Origin: Rhodococcus qingshengii
GTDB taxonomy: Bacteria > Actinomycetota > Actinomycetes > Mycobacteriales > Mycobacteriaceae
Length of the DNA: 64,000 nucleotides
Reading direction: 5' to 3'
Assembly (NCBI RefSeq): GCF_021025955.1
Contig: NZ_JAJNCL010000001.1
Span: forward strand, 496,001-560,000
Below are positions 1 through 8,921 of this stretch, in pieces (positions within the stretch are counted from its first letter, which is position 1; every line of letters begins with the position of its first letter). Made by a program: the position numbers and the translations under genes. The notes beneath the pieces are model-generated. The model had not been told where the DNA came from. It saw only the letters and a list, made by a program, of their open reading frames with translations, and made no database searches.

Positions 1-278
1 TGCTACAGCACGTCGGACCGCTCCTGGAAGGCTCGGCGCCCGAAGCGCAGTTGCCTGATGAGTTGACACCGCGCGAGGTCGAGGTGCTCGAGGCCATGGC
101 GTACGGGCTGTCGAATTCGGAGATCGCCGCGAAATTCCACGTCTCCGAGACGACAGTGAAAACCCATGTCGGACGGGTTCTTTCGAAGACCCATTCACGT
201 GATCGCGTGCAGGCAGTCGTCTTCGCTTTCCAGATCGGGCTTGTCCGGCGCGCAGACCTCCTCGGTACCGAGGGCTGA
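1..278 (+). CDS. LuxR-family transcriptional regulator, C-terminal part (5' truncated by window)
   Basis: The reading frame is open from the first bases to a TGA at 276-278, so only about the last 90 residues are seen. They contain a complete LuxR/NarL-type helix-turn-helix: the LTPREVEVL start of the domain, the NSEIAAKF helix and the recognition helix VSETTVKTHV. In NarL-type response regulators this domain follows a phosphorylated receiver, which would lie outside the window, so a two-component regulator is likely but not proven. It sits 135 bp upstream of an ABC exporter on the same strand and may control it. The TTVKTHV segment is the part expected to contact DNA. Confidence 0.85.
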   Translation, partial: LQHVGPLLEGSAPEAQLPDELTPREVEVLEAMAYGLSNSEIAAKFHVSETTVKTHVGRVLSKTHSRDRVQAVVFAFQIGLVRRADLLGTEG

Positions 279-413
279 CGAGCAGCTCTGTTCAGTCCTA
301 CCCCGGGATGACACCGGGCTTTCCAAGATCGCCCCGCGCTCCGACGCGGAGACCACTTGCGCTGCAATAACGTCGATTCCGTCATAGCGAGAAGCTTTAC
401 GGAGGGCAAAAGA

Positions 414-1211
414 ATGCATGCGCACACCACGACGGAACCAGCCGAAGTGCCGGCGATCACTGCCCGCGGTGTCACCAAGGTGTACGGCACCGGTGAGACT
501 ACGGTGCACGCGCTCGGCGGAGTCGACGTGGACTTCGGGCGCGAGCGGTTCACCGCGATCATGGGTCCGTCCGGCTCCGGAAAGTCGACGCTCATGCACT
601 GCCTCGCCGGACTCGACACGGTCTCGGGTGGGCAGGTTTTCCTGGGCGACACCGAGGTCACAAAACTCGGCGACACGGAACTCACCGAACTGCGACGCGA
701 GCGAATCGGGTTCGTCTTCCAGGCGTTCAACCTGCTGCCGGTGCTCACTGCTCGGGAGAACATGCTGCTGCCGATGAAGTTGGCGGGCAGTGAACCCTCG
801 CCCGAGTGGATGGACGAGGTGATCGGCAAGCTGGGCCTGTCGCAGCGCCTCGATCACCTTCCGCACGAACTGTCGGGCGGTCAGCAGCAACGCGTAGCCG
901 TCGCCCGCGCACTACTGCCGCAGCCCGACGTGATCTTTGCCGACGAGCCCACCGGCAACCTGGATTCACGTTCCGGGACAGAGGTTCTGGGGCTCTTGCG
1001 GACCAGTGTCCGGGAGACCGGTCAGACCGTCGTCATGGTGACGCACGATCCGGTGGCGGCGTCGTACGCGGACCGCGTCGTGTTGATCGCAGACGGGCGC
1101 ATCGCCGGCGAGATCGACGCTCCCACCGTCGACTCGGTGATCGGTGCCATGCGAGCCCTCGGTGCCGACGACCTGGCCGATGTTCCCGCAGCTTCGGGCG
1201 CACTGCGATGA
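414..1211 (+). CDS. ABC transporter ATP-binding protein (MacB/LolD type)
   Basis: Cytoplasmic ATPase of an FtsX-type ABC exporter, about 265 residues. It has Walker A GPSGSGKST at residues 51-59, signature LSGGQQQR at 153-160 and Walker B VIFADEPT at 173-180, followed by the D-loop GNLDS and the switch histidine in VTHD. The ATG at 414 is chosen because ACGGAGGG lies just upstream and the family N-terminus begins here; a longer frame from 357 has no ribosome site. The stop overlaps the start of the permease gene by four bases (ATGA), so the two are translationally coupled. The substrate cannot be read from sequence; lipoproteins, peptides or toxic compounds are the usual ones. Confidence 0.93.
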   Translation: MHAHTTTEPAEVPAITARGVTKVYGTGETTVHALGGVDVDFGRERFTAIMGPSGSGKSTLMHCLAGLDTVSGGQVFLGDTEVTKLGDTELTELRRERIGFVFQAFNLLPVLTARENMLLPMKLAGSEPSPEWMDEVIGKLGLSQRLDHLPHELSGGQQQRVAVARALLPQPDVIFADEPTGNLDSRSGTEVLGLLRTSVRETGQTVVMVTHDPVAASYADRVVLIADGRIAGEIDAPTVDSVIGAMRALGADDLADVPAASGALR

Positions 1212-3658
1212 GGGGTCTGGCTTTTGCCCAGGCGCGGGCGCATGCCGGGCGCTATGTGGCGTCGATACTTGCCGTGGTGATCGCGGTCGGATACATCGTC
1301 GCGACTTTGACATTGAGCTCGACGGTTGACGCGAGTGTGAGCAAATCACTTGCGTCACAATATGAAACCACGGACGTTGTCGCCTCCGGTCCAGGCGTGA
1401 CGGAAGCCCTGCTGAGCGCAGTGCCGGGTGTCTCGGCGGTGGCCGACGACGTGTCGACGTATGTTCGTGTCGATTCCGAGGCAAAGGGTGCGTCCTACGG
1501 GGATGCGCTCTCGATCGCCGACAACCCCGAATTGCGTTGGGAGAAGCTGTCGGAGGGTTCGCTTCCTGTCGGTCTCGGTCAGGTGTTGGTGAGTGCGGAC
1601 TCCGGTATACCGGTGGGTGCTCGAATTACTGTCACGGCACGGGATTCGGCGGTGGGCGCCGCTGCACCCACTGCACAGGTTGTCGGACTGGTCGATCTCT
1701 CCGGTTCGGCGCAGCGCCTGGGCGGGATGAAAGTGTTCACCACTGCCGAGCAAGTGAGTGCGTGGGCCGGGGAGAGCGCCACACGTGAATTCCGCGTCGC
1801 CGGTGACGGCTCTCGCTCGCAGCAGCAGCTCGTGGATTCGGTTGAGAGCGCTTTGCCTGAGGACTCCACTGTGCTGACCGGAGAAGAAGCTACCGACAAC
1901 GCGGCAGCGGAGTACATGGGCGGCACCAAGATCCTCAGCACGGTACTGCTCGCCTTCGGCGCCATCGCCGTTGTTGTTGCCGCGCTGGTGATCGCCAATA
2001 CGTTTGCCGTGCTCCTCGCGGCGCGCACTCAGGAACTCGCGTTGCTCCGATGCGTCGGCGCCACGGCCAAACAGGTTCGCCGGAGCATTCGCAGCGAAGC
2101 CGCGGCGGTCGGTGTGATCGCCTCGGTGATCGGCGTCGGGCTCGGTATCGGACTCGCCTGGGCGATCGGTCGCGCGGCCACGGCTGCGGATGTGCCGGTT
2201 CCACTTTCGTCACTGAGCGTCACCCCGGTGACTGTGGTGGTCGGCCTCGCGGTCGGCATCGTGATGACGATGCTCGCCGCATCTGCGCCCGGTCGGGCGG
2301 CAACGAGGCTGTCCCCGTTGGCTGCACTGCAGCCGATGGAGTCCAAGCCCGAGAGCGTTCAGGTATCGGTGGTGCGCCGGGTTCTCGGCATAGTGATCCT
2401 GCTCGCGGGCATCGCGATGACCGTCCTGGGAGTGACGAATCAGCAGGTGCTGGCGGCAACCGCCGGTGGACTGTTCACGTTCCTGGGGATTGCAGCCCTG
2501 TCCGGTCGAATTGTGCCTGCACTGATCAATGCAGCCGGCGGAGTGTTGGCGAGGGTGATCGGTCCCGTGGGCAGCCTGGCTGCAGGCAACGCCGGTCGGA
2601 ATCCACGCCGGACCTCGGCAACAGCCACGGCACTGTTGATCGGAGTCGCCTTGACGAGCACGCTCGTCGTGGGGATCGCGACGGTCAAGGAAGCTGCACC
2701 CGCTGCGATGGACAGCCAATTCCCCGTCGACGTGATGGTGAGCAGTTCCGGCTCGGCGCCTCTTCCATTCGGTTTGGGGACCGACATCGCCGCCGTCAAC
2801 GGGGTCGGCGCAGTGAGCGGTCTGGAAAAGGCTGAGTTGACGATCGACGGGCGTGGCTCGTTGGCCGGATTCGGTGTCGACGCCGCTCAGGTGAAAGATG
2901 TTCTGCGTACCGAGATCTCGGTACCTGATGCCGGTCAACTGGTGCTCTCTCCGGCCGATCTGAGCGGATACAACCTGTCGGTGGGCGATACGGCAACGGT
3001 GCGCGGGGATCGCGGCGCCGTGAACGTCAGCGTGATCGAAGGGGTGAAAGGTCAACCAGCCCTGCTGGATCGAGGAGATCTCGGTGCAGCGGCCTCCGCA
3101 CCGACCACCGATTCGTACTGGGTCAGGTTGGGGACGGATTCTGACGAACAGGCTTTGGCCACCACCGACCGCATCACCGAACTCGCACGCCAGGAAGCTC
3201 CGGGCAGCGATGTTCAGGGGATGACCGAAATGCGTTCGGCCCTCGATTCGATCCTCGACACCATGCTCATGGTGGTTGCCGGGTTGCTGTCGGTGGCGGT
3301 GTTGATCGCCTTGATCGGCGTCGGAAACACCATGGCGCTGTCCGTTCTCGAACGGCGCCGCGAATCCGGACTGCTTCGCGCACTCGGACTGACCAAGAAG
3401 GGAATTCGAGCCATGTTGATCTGGGAAGCACTGCTGGTGGCAGGAGTTGCATCGGTGATCGGAGTGCTGTTCGGGATGGTGTTCGGTGTAGCCGGTACCG
3501 CTTCGGTGTTCGGGATCGAGGACGTCGCCCTCAGCGCAGTCCCGTGGGTGCAGTTGGTGGCCATCGTGTTGATCGGCGGAATCTGCGGGGTGATCGCCTC
3601 ACTGCTCCCCGCTCGGCGGGCGGGATTGGTCTCACCGGTGACAGCTCTCGCGAGTTGA
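1208..3658 (+). CDS. ABC transporter permease, FtsX-like, duplicated domains
   Basis: Membrane subunit of about 816 residues partnering the preceding ATPase. The N-terminal membrane segment (about 15-35) is followed by an extracytoplasmic MacB-like domain. Then come three transmembrane segments of the first FtsX domain (about 240-375, with the typical ELALLRCVGATAKQVRR turn), another membrane pair, a second external domain and a second FtsX domain (about 690-810, with ESGLLRALGLTKKGI). This two-FtsX arrangement is typical of actinobacterial exporters. The start at 1208 overlaps the ATPase stop; the open frame extending back to 806 is only the shadow of the ATPase gene. The stop at 3656-3658 meets the convergent TIGR03089 gene. 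Confidence 0.9.
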   Translation: MRGLAFAQARAHAGRYVASILAVVIAVGYIVATLTLSSTVDASVSKSLASQYETTDVVASGPGVTEALLSAVPGVSAVADDVSTYVRVDSEAKGASYGDALSIADNPELRWEKLSEGSLPVGLGQVLVSADSGIPVGARITVTARDSAVGAAAPTAQVVGLVDLSGSAQRLGGMKVFTTAEQVSAWAGESATREFRVAGDGSRSQQQLVDSVESALPEDSTVLTGEEATDNAAAEYMGGTKILSTVLLAFGAIAVVVAALVIANTFAVLLAARTQELALLRCVGATAKQVRRSIRSEAAAVGVIASVIGVGLGIGLAWAIGRAATAADVPVPLSSLSVTPVTVVVGLAVGIVMTMLAASAPGRAATRLSPLAALQPMESKPESVQVSVVRRVLGIVILLAGIAMTVLGVTNQQVLAATAGGLFTFLGIAALSGRIVPALINAAGGVLARVIGPVGSLAAGNAGRNPRRTSATATALLIGVALTSTLVVGIATVKEAAPAAMDSQFPVDVMVSSSGSAPLPFGLGTDIAAVNGVGAVSGLEKAELTIDGRGSLAGFGVDAAQVKDVLRTEISVPDAGQLVLSPADLSGYNLSVGDTATVRGDRGAVNVSVIEGVKGQPALLDRGDLGAAASAPTTDSYWVRLGTDSDEQALATTDRITELARQEAPGSDVQGMTEMRSALDSILDTMLMVVAGLLSVAVLIALIGVGNTMALSVLERRRESGLLRALGLTKKGIRAMLIWEALLVAGVASVIGVLFGMVFGVAGTASVFGIEDVALSAVPWVQLVAIVLIGGICGVIASLLPARRAGLVSPVTALAS

Positions 3659-3661
3659 CAC

Positions 3662-4375
3662 TCAGAACTGCTTCGTGACCTTTTCGGTGCCCACTCGGCG
3701 CGCGGTAGCTTCCGCGTCCGGGTGGGCCACCTGCACGAGTGAGGCGCCTGCAGCGAGAACTGCCAGAAGTCCATCGATCAAGTCGCCGGCCGTCCCCCAC
3801 GTGCGGCTCGAGAGGACACGATCTGTCGATGCCAGTCCGGAGTTCTTCGCCGATTCCCGTGCCGCGTCGATCGTGTCCGCAACGGACCGGCCTTCCAGTG
3901 CCGAACCGGCTCCGGCGCTACGGAATTGGTCGCCGTGTACTCGAATGGAGGTCGCGTAGTCGGCAACACCGAGCGGAAGATCGCTCAGGCCCTTGCCGAA
4001 CGCGTCGAGTGAGAGTGCAGCGACTTCGGGTACGTCCGAAACATCTTCCAGACGGTCGGCAGTGACAAAAGCGAGTTCGGCGTCAGCGTCGGGGGAGAGG
4101 ACCACCTCGCCGCCTGCCCACCACACACCCAACAGCACAGCGACGCTCTGCCAGTGCGCGGGAAGCAGCACGGCAACTTTGCCGCCGGGCTCGAGAGCGA
4201 ACTCGTCCCGAACCATGTTCGCTGTCTTTGCCGCCCAGTTGGCCAGCGTGCTCGCAGACAATTCGATGCGCTCGCCGGTGGCGTCGTCGTAGTAGGTCAC
4301 GCGAGGGCCGGCTGGGTCGGCAGTCAAGATCGGTCCGAGGAGGGCGTCGGTCAGGTTGTCTACAGGCGAAGGCAC
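3662..4375 (-). CDS. TIGR03089 family protein
   Basis: About 237 residues. The sequence resembles the N-terminal part of acyl-CoA synthetase/AMP-binding enzymes: TYYDDATGERIELS, then NWAAKTANMVRDEF and the VAVLLPAHWQSVAVLLGVW stretch. It is far too short for an AMP ligase and lacks the adenylation core motifs. The family is restricted to mycolata and its function is unknown. Its place next to an LCP protein and rmlD matches Rv3268 of M. tuberculosis, from memory. It converges with the ABC permease gene with three bases between stops, and is read in the same direction as the LCP gene, about 38 bp downstream of it. Confidence 0.85.
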   Translation of the reverse strand: MPSPVDNLTDALLGPILTADPAGPRVTYYDDATGERIELSASTLANWAAKTANMVRDEFALEPGGKVAVLLPAHWQSVAVLLGVWWAGGEVVLSPDADAELAFVTADRLEDVSDVPEVAALSLDAFGKGLSDLPLGVADYATSIRVHGDQFRSAGAGSALEGRSVADTIDAARESAKNSGLASTDRVLSSRTWGTAGDLIDGLLAVLAAGASLVQVAHPDAEATARRVGTEKVTKQF

Positions 4376-4413
4376 GTAATCAGCTTACGCAGCCGTTCGG
4401 TTCACACAGTCTT

Positions 4414-5946
4414 TCAGTTGACACAGCGGGGGCCGTTGGAGGCTGCATCGATCGGGGGACCGGGAGGGGCAGGGGTGGGACTGGTCTCGGTGGTGCCCGC
4501 CGATTCAGTCGTGGTTGCTGCGCCTTCGGACGGAGATACCGCGTCCGCGGACTGCGGTCCGTTGTAGTCCTCGGCAATGACAACCCGAACCTTGCCCGAG
4601 GACAATGACGAATCCGCCTTGACCGTCAGACCGCCGAGTGCCTCGGCCACAGCGAGGGCAGCGTCGTCGTCCGCAGACTTTGCGAATACCGTCGATTCGG
4701 AGACGTCGGCGCCGGTGTTGTTGCCGACCTGACCCTGCTTGTACCCGAGGGCACTCAACGCCTCGGAAACCCCGCTGGCCAACCCTGCGATGTCGCTGGC
4801 GTTCGCGACGTCGACGGTGATCGAGGACGCATTCACGGTGGTTGGTGCCTCGGAGGTCGCCTCCGAATCCTCGCTGTCGGCGCCCACCAATCCTGCGATG
4901 TACTTCTTGACGGCTTTGGGATCGACCTTGACGATGGACTCGCCGTAGTCGGTCATGCCGTTGATGTCGAGGACGGGAATCGTCTCGAACTGCACCTTGC
5001 CGCCGGCCAGATTCTGCAATTGCTTGGCGAATTCGATGATGTCCCAGTCGTCGTCGATCACGACGGAACGCTGAACGGCTGAGGTCAACTGACTGAGCTT
5101 GCCGGGGTCACTGAGGGTTTTTGCGCTGAGCACCTTGCTGACCAGGGACGCCATGAACACCTGCTGGCGCACGATCCGGTCGAGGTCGCCGCGGGGGAGG
5201 TCGTGTCGTTGACGGACGAAGCTCAGCGCGTCGGCGCCGTCGAGTGTCTGTTTCCCGGCTGCGAAGTTGGCTCCGGACATCGGTTCGTCGACCGGGGCGT
5301 TGAGGCAGACGTCGACTCCGCCCACTGCGTTGGTCAGCAGGACGAATCCGAGCAGACCGACTTCGGCGTAGTGATCGACGGTGATACCGGTCAGATTGGC
5401 CACGGCTCCGATGAGCGCGGTCCGGCCGGCTTCCGTCGACTTCTTGTCAGCGTCGCTGTCGGACGACCCGTTGTTGACCAACTTCAGTCGTTCGGTTTCC
5501 TTGGTGGCACCGAATGCGGCGTTGATCTTCGACATACCGATACCGGGGACGTTGACATACGCATCGCGGGGAATCGAGATTGCGGTTGCGGAACTTCCGT
5601 CGTTGGGGACGCGGATCAAGATGATGGTGTCGGTGTTGGACGCAACTTCCTCACCAGCGCGCAACGAGTCGAGTTCGCTTTGTGAGAGCGGGTTGCCGTG
5701 TGCGTCGGTGCGACTGTCGGTTCCCACCATCAGGATGTCGATGGCTCCGTCCTTGCCGCCACCGAGGCCGAGGCCGCTGGCAGTGGCAAGGCTGCTCCTC
5801 AACGAGTCCACACCTCGCCATGCGAACCCGGTGACCAGCAGTACGAGCACGGAGAGTACCGCGACCGCTATCCGAGCCGGGCTCGTCTTGGTCCGAATCG
5901 GCGCAGGTCGTGGACGCGCGCGGCGCTGCGGTTGCTGGTGGGACAC
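4414..5946 (-). CDS. LytR-CpsA-Psr (LCP) family cell-wall ligase with LytR_C domain
   Basis: Membrane-anchored, extracytoplasmic enzyme of 510 residues. A basic cytoplasmic tail (residues 1-25, many R/P) precedes one transmembrane helix (about 26-46). The LCP catalytic domain covers about 70-300: GAIDILMVGTDSR, SIPRDAYV with the conserved arginine, KINAAF, GGVDVCL and FVRQRHDLPRGDLDR. A LytR_C domain follows at about 370-465, with an acidic/proline-rich tail. In mycobacteria and corynebacteria LCP proteins such as Lcp1 attach arabinogalactan to peptidoglycan from a polyprenyl-linked donor. That fits this gene lying divergently next to rmlD and wbbL, which make the linker sugar of the same polymer. 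Confidence 0.93.
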   Translation of the reverse strand: MSHQQPQRRARPRPAPIRTKTSPARIAVAVLSVLVLLVTGFAWRGVDSLRSSLATASGLGLGGGKDGAIDILMVGTDSRTDAHGNPLSQSELDSLRAGEEVASNTDTIILIRVPNDGSSATAISIPRDAYVNVPGIGMSKINAAFGATKETERLKLVNNGSSDSDADKKSTEAGRTALIGAVANLTGITVDHYAEVGLLGFVLLTNAVGGVDVCLNAPVDEPMSGANFAAGKQTLDGADALSFVRQRHDLPRGDLDRIVRQQVFMASLVSKVLSAKTLSDPGKLSQLTSAVQRSVVIDDDWDIIEFAKQLQNLAGGKVQFETIPVLDINGMTDYGESIVKVDPKAVKKYIAGLVGADSEDSEATSEAPTTVNASSITVDVANASDIAGLASGVSEALSALGYKQGQVGNNTGADVSESTVFAKSADDDAALAVAEALGGLTVKADSSLSSGKVRVVIAEDYNGPQSADAVSPSEGAATTTESAGTTETSPTPAPPGPPIDAASNGPRCVN

Positions 5947-6012
5947 TCCTTCAGGTTACTGGTCCGATGCTCGGCCGCGGGTACCTCGACGCGGCGTGCC
6001 AGACTGAACCGT

Positions 6013-6852
6013 GTGACGAATATCCTGCTCACCGGCGCCCGAGGGCAGCTCGGGACCCGTGTCGAAACCCTCGCTACCTCGGCGGGTCTTCCCGTCACGG
6101 CCGTCGGATCCGACGAGCTGGACATCACCGACAGCCATGTCGTCGACGAGTTCGTCTCTCCCGGTTCGGTGCTGATCAACTGCGCCGCGTACACGGCCGT
6201 CGACGCCGCCGAGACCGACCAGGAGGCAGCGAAGGCCGTCAACGAGATCGGACCGCGGAATCTCGCTCGAGCCTGTGCGCGGGTGGGTTCGCGGTTGATC
6301 CACGTCTCGACCGACTACGTGTTTCCCGGCGACGCGAGCACGCCGTACGAGGTCCACGCAGCGACCGGTCCGGCGACGGTATACGGGCGGACGAAACTGG
6401 CCGGCGAGACAGCTGTCCGGGAGTCCGGGGCAGACGTGGCGGTTGTCCGTACCGCGTGGGTGTATTCCGGTGTCGGCTCGGATTTTGTCGCCACGATGCG
6501 AAGGCTCGAAGCCGAACGTGAATTCGTGAACGTCGTGGACGATCAGGTCGGGTCACCTACTTACAGCCTCGACCTGGCCGGCGGCATCGTCGAACTCGCG
6601 CTGCGGGACTTCACAGGTTCGTCGACATTCCACGTGACCAATGGTGGGCAAGCAAGTTGGTACGAGTTGGCGCGCGCGGTGTTCGAGGAGATCGGCGCAG
6701 ACCCGGCTCGGGTGCGACCGTGCAGCAGCGCGGACTTCGTGCGCCTTGCTCCCCGCCCGGCATATTCGGTCTTGTCCGAGCGCGCGTGGGTTACCGCGGG
6801 AATGACGCCGCTGCGTCCGTGGCGAGAGGCTCTGCACGCCGCTCTGGCGTGA
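6013..6852 (+). CDS. rmlD: dTDP-4-dehydrorhamnose reductase
   Basis: Last step of dTDP-L-rhamnose synthesis, the NAD(P)H reduction of dTDP-4-keto-rhamnose. The 279-residue protein is a short SDR: Rossmann motif TGARGQLG at residues 7-14, INCAAYTAVDAAE near 55-67, HVSTDYVF near 98-104 and the catalytic YGRTK (Y124, K128). The GTG at 6013 is chosen because it lies immediately before the NAD-binding strand; upstream in-frame sequence belongs to the divergent LCP promoter. Rhamnose forms the Rha-GlcNAc linker between peptidoglycan and arabinogalactan, and the transferase using it (wbbL) is the next gene, 43 bp downstream. Confidence 0.94.
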   Translation: MTNILLTGARGQLGTRVETLATSAGLPVTAVGSDELDITDSHVVDEFVSPGSVLINCAAYTAVDAAETDQEAAKAVNEIGPRNLARACARVGSRLIHVSTDYVFPGDASTPYEVHAATGPATVYGRTKLAGETAVRESGADVAVVRTAWVYSGVGSDFVATMRRLEAEREFVNVVDDQVGSPTYSLDLAGGIVELALRDFTGSSTFHVTNGGQASWYELARAVFEEIGADPARVRPCSSADFVRLAPRPAYSVLSERAWVTAGMTPLRPWREALHAALA

Positions 6853-6895
6853 GCATTGTTCGGGGCAGTGCCCGCGGACGGCTAGGCTGACCGGC

Positions 6896-7810
6896 GTGAG
6901 TCCCAAGCTGGCCGTGGTAACGGTGACCTACTCGCCAGGCGAGCATCTCGAGAATTTCTTGAGCACGCTCGCCGAGGCGACGACAGAAAAACCCCAGGTC
7001 ATCATGGCCGACAACGGGTCGACCGATGGCGCCCCCGAGGCCGCTGATGCCAAGTACGAGCATGTCCGTCTGCTTCGAACCGGTGGAAACATCGGCTACG
7101 GCGGAGCGATAAATCGGGCTGTGGCGGAGATCGATTCGTCTATCGAATTTGTCGTGATTTCCAATCCGGACGTCCAATGGGCACCCGGTTCACTCGACGA
7201 ATTGGTCGCTGCGGCAAATCGGTGGCCAAGGGCCGGTGCACTGGGGCCGAAGGTCCTCGAACCGGACGGCAGCGTGTATCCGTCGGCGCGAGCGGTACCC
7301 GACATCACCTCGGGCGTCGGGCACGCATTGCTCGGCACCGTGTGGCCGAAAAACCCGTGGACTGCTCGGTACCGTCAAGAGAACGAGGCCGTCACCGAGC
7401 GCGCAGTGGGCTGGCTTTCCGGCTCGTGCCTGCTGGTACGACGCGACGCCTTCGACGCCATCTCCGGTTTCGACTCGCGATACTTCATGTACATGGAGGA
7501 CGTCGATTTCGGTGACCGCCTCGGAAAAGCCGGGTGGCTCAACGTCTTCGTACCCTCGGCCACTGTCACCCACGCCAAAGGCCATGCGGCAGGCCGTCAT
7601 CCGGAACTGATGTTGCCGGCACATCATCGCAGCGCTTACCAGTTCCAGGCCGATCGCCATCCGCACTGGTGGCAGGCTCCGCTGCGACTTGCCTTGCGCG
7701 GTGGGCTGGCCGTGCGGTCCAAGATCGCCGTAGCTTCTGCTGTCCGCGAGCGCGCTCGCACCGACAACTCGACCGACAACCCATCAGTTTCGAACCACGG
7801 GGGAAAATGA
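6896..7810 (+). CDS. wbbL: Rhamnosyltransferase WbbL (GT2)
   Basis: Family-2 glycosyltransferase of 304 residues that adds L-rhamnose to GlcNAc-PP-decaprenol, making the arabinogalactan linker. Visible GT-A features are the N-terminal VVTVTYSPGEHL, ADNGSTDGAP (nucleotide-binding Asp), the SNPDV acidic motif near residue 85-90 and GWLSGSCLLVRRDAFDAISGFD, followed by the MEDVDFGDRL catalytic-base region. The protein has no membrane segment. Start is the GTG at 6896. It follows rmlD, the donor-making enzyme, and its stop overlaps or abuts the start of the guanylyltransferase gene, so rmlD-wbbL-manB looks like one operon. The assignment agrees with the Rv3265c position. Confidence 0.93.
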   Translation: MSPKLAVVTVTYSPGEHLENFLSTLAEATTEKPQVIMADNGSTDGAPEAADAKYEHVRLLRTGGNIGYGGAINRAVAEIDSSIEFVVISNPDVQWAPGSLDELVAAANRWPRAGALGPKVLEPDGSVYPSARAVPDITSGVGHALLGTVWPKNPWTARYRQENEAVTERAVGWLSGSCLLVRRDAFDAISGFDSRYFMYMEDVDFGDRLGKAGWLNVFVPSATVTHAKGHAAGRHPELMLPAHHRSAYQFQADRHPHWWQAPLRLALRGGLAVRSKIAVASAVRERARTDNSTDNPSVSNHGGK

Positions 7811-8889
7811 TGTCCGATCCGAATCCGACCGACGCCGTAATCCTGGTAGGCGGCAAGGGCACTCGGCTGCGTCCGTTGACGTTGTCTGCGCCCAAGCCGA
7901 TGCTTCCGACCGCAGGCCTGCCGTTCCTGACACACCTGCTCGCCCGTATCGAGGCGGCCGGTATCAAGCACGTGGTGCTCGGAACGTCTTTCAAGGCAGA
8001 GGTATTCGAGGACTACTTCGGCGACGGCTCCAAGATGGGCCTCGAGATCGACTACGTCTTCGAGACCGAACCGCTGGGCACGGGCGGCGGAATCCGCAAC
8101 GTGCTCCCGAAGTTGCGCGGCGACAACGTCATGGTGTTCAACGGTGACGTGCTCGGTGGCACAGACCTGAACGCCATTCTCGAGACCCACGAGAAGACGG
8201 ACGCCGACGTGACCCTGCATCTGGTTCGCGTGGGAGACCCGCGTGCATTCGGTTGTGTTCCGACCGACGAGGACGGACGAGTCTCGGCATTCCTGGAGAA
8301 GACCCAGGATCCGCCGACGGATCAGATCAACGCCGGTTGCTACGTCTTCAAGCGCGAGATCATCGAGCAGATCCCCGAGGGACGACCTGTGTCGGTCGAG
8401 CGCGAGGTGTTCCCGAATCTCCTTGCCGAGGGCAAGCGGGTGTTCGGCCACGTCGACTCGTCGTACTGGCGTGACATGGGAACCCCCGAGGACTTCGTCC
8501 GCGGTTCCGCCGACCTGGTGCGAGGCATCGCGCCCTCGCCGGCTCTCGAAGGTCCGCGCGGCGAGTCGCTGGTACACCCCGGAGCTGGAATCGCACCCGG
8601 CGCCGTCCTGATCGGCGGCACGGTTGTCGGTCGAGGCGCTGAAGTCGGCGCAGGCGCGCGCCTCGACGGTGCGATTCTCTTCGACGGCGCCGTTGTGGAA
8701 GCCGGTGCGGTGGTCGAGCGATCGATCCTCGGATTCGGCGTCCGCATCGGACCTCGCGCGCTGGTCCGCGACGCCGTCATCGGTGACGGCGCGGACATCG
8801 GTGCGCGGTGCGAATTGTTGCGCGGCGCACGCGTGTGGCCGGGGGTGACGCTGCCGGACGGTGGCGTGCGCTTCAGCACAGATGTGTGA
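7810..8889 (+). CDS. manB: Mannose-1-phosphate guanylyltransferase
   Basis: Makes GDP-mannose from mannose-1-phosphate and GTP, feeding lipoarabinomannan, PIMs and mannosylated proteins. The 359-residue protein has an N-terminal nucleotidyltransferase domain with the LVGGKGTRLRPLT signature, FNGDVL metal-binding Asp and EKTQDPPTDQINAG, then a left-handed beta-helix of hexapeptide repeats from about residue 260 (PGAVLIGGTVVGRGAEVG and onward). ATG codons lie at 7807 and 7810; the second is preferred because GGGGG at 7799-7803 is six bases away. The symbol follows the M. tuberculosis name for Rv3264c; elsewhere manB means phosphomannomutase. Confidence 0.93.
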   Translation: MSDPNPTDAVILVGGKGTRLRPLTLSAPKPMLPTAGLPFLTHLLARIEAAGIKHVVLGTSFKAEVFEDYFGDGSKMGLEIDYVFETEPLGTGGGIRNVLPKLRGDNVMVFNGDVLGGTDLNAILETHEKTDADVTLHLVRVGDPRAFGCVPTDEDGRVSAFLEKTQDPPTDQINAGCYVFKREIIEQIPEGRPVSVEREVFPNLLAEGKRVFGHVDSSYWRDMGTPEDFVRGSADLVRGIAPSPALEGPRGESLVHPGAGIAPGAVLIGGTVVGRGAEVGAGARLDGAILFDGAVVEAGAVVERSILGFGVRIGPRALVRDAVIGDGADIGARCELLRGARVWPGVTLPDGGVRFSTDV

Positions 8890-8921
8890 TCGTTAGCTGG
8901 CCTACTGGAATACTGGCGGGT

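Noticed and set aside
806-1207. Extended open frame making a 950-residue permease
   Set aside because: The extra N-terminus is arginine-rich shadow of the ATPase gene; a start codon overlapping the ATPase stop at 1208 fits the family.
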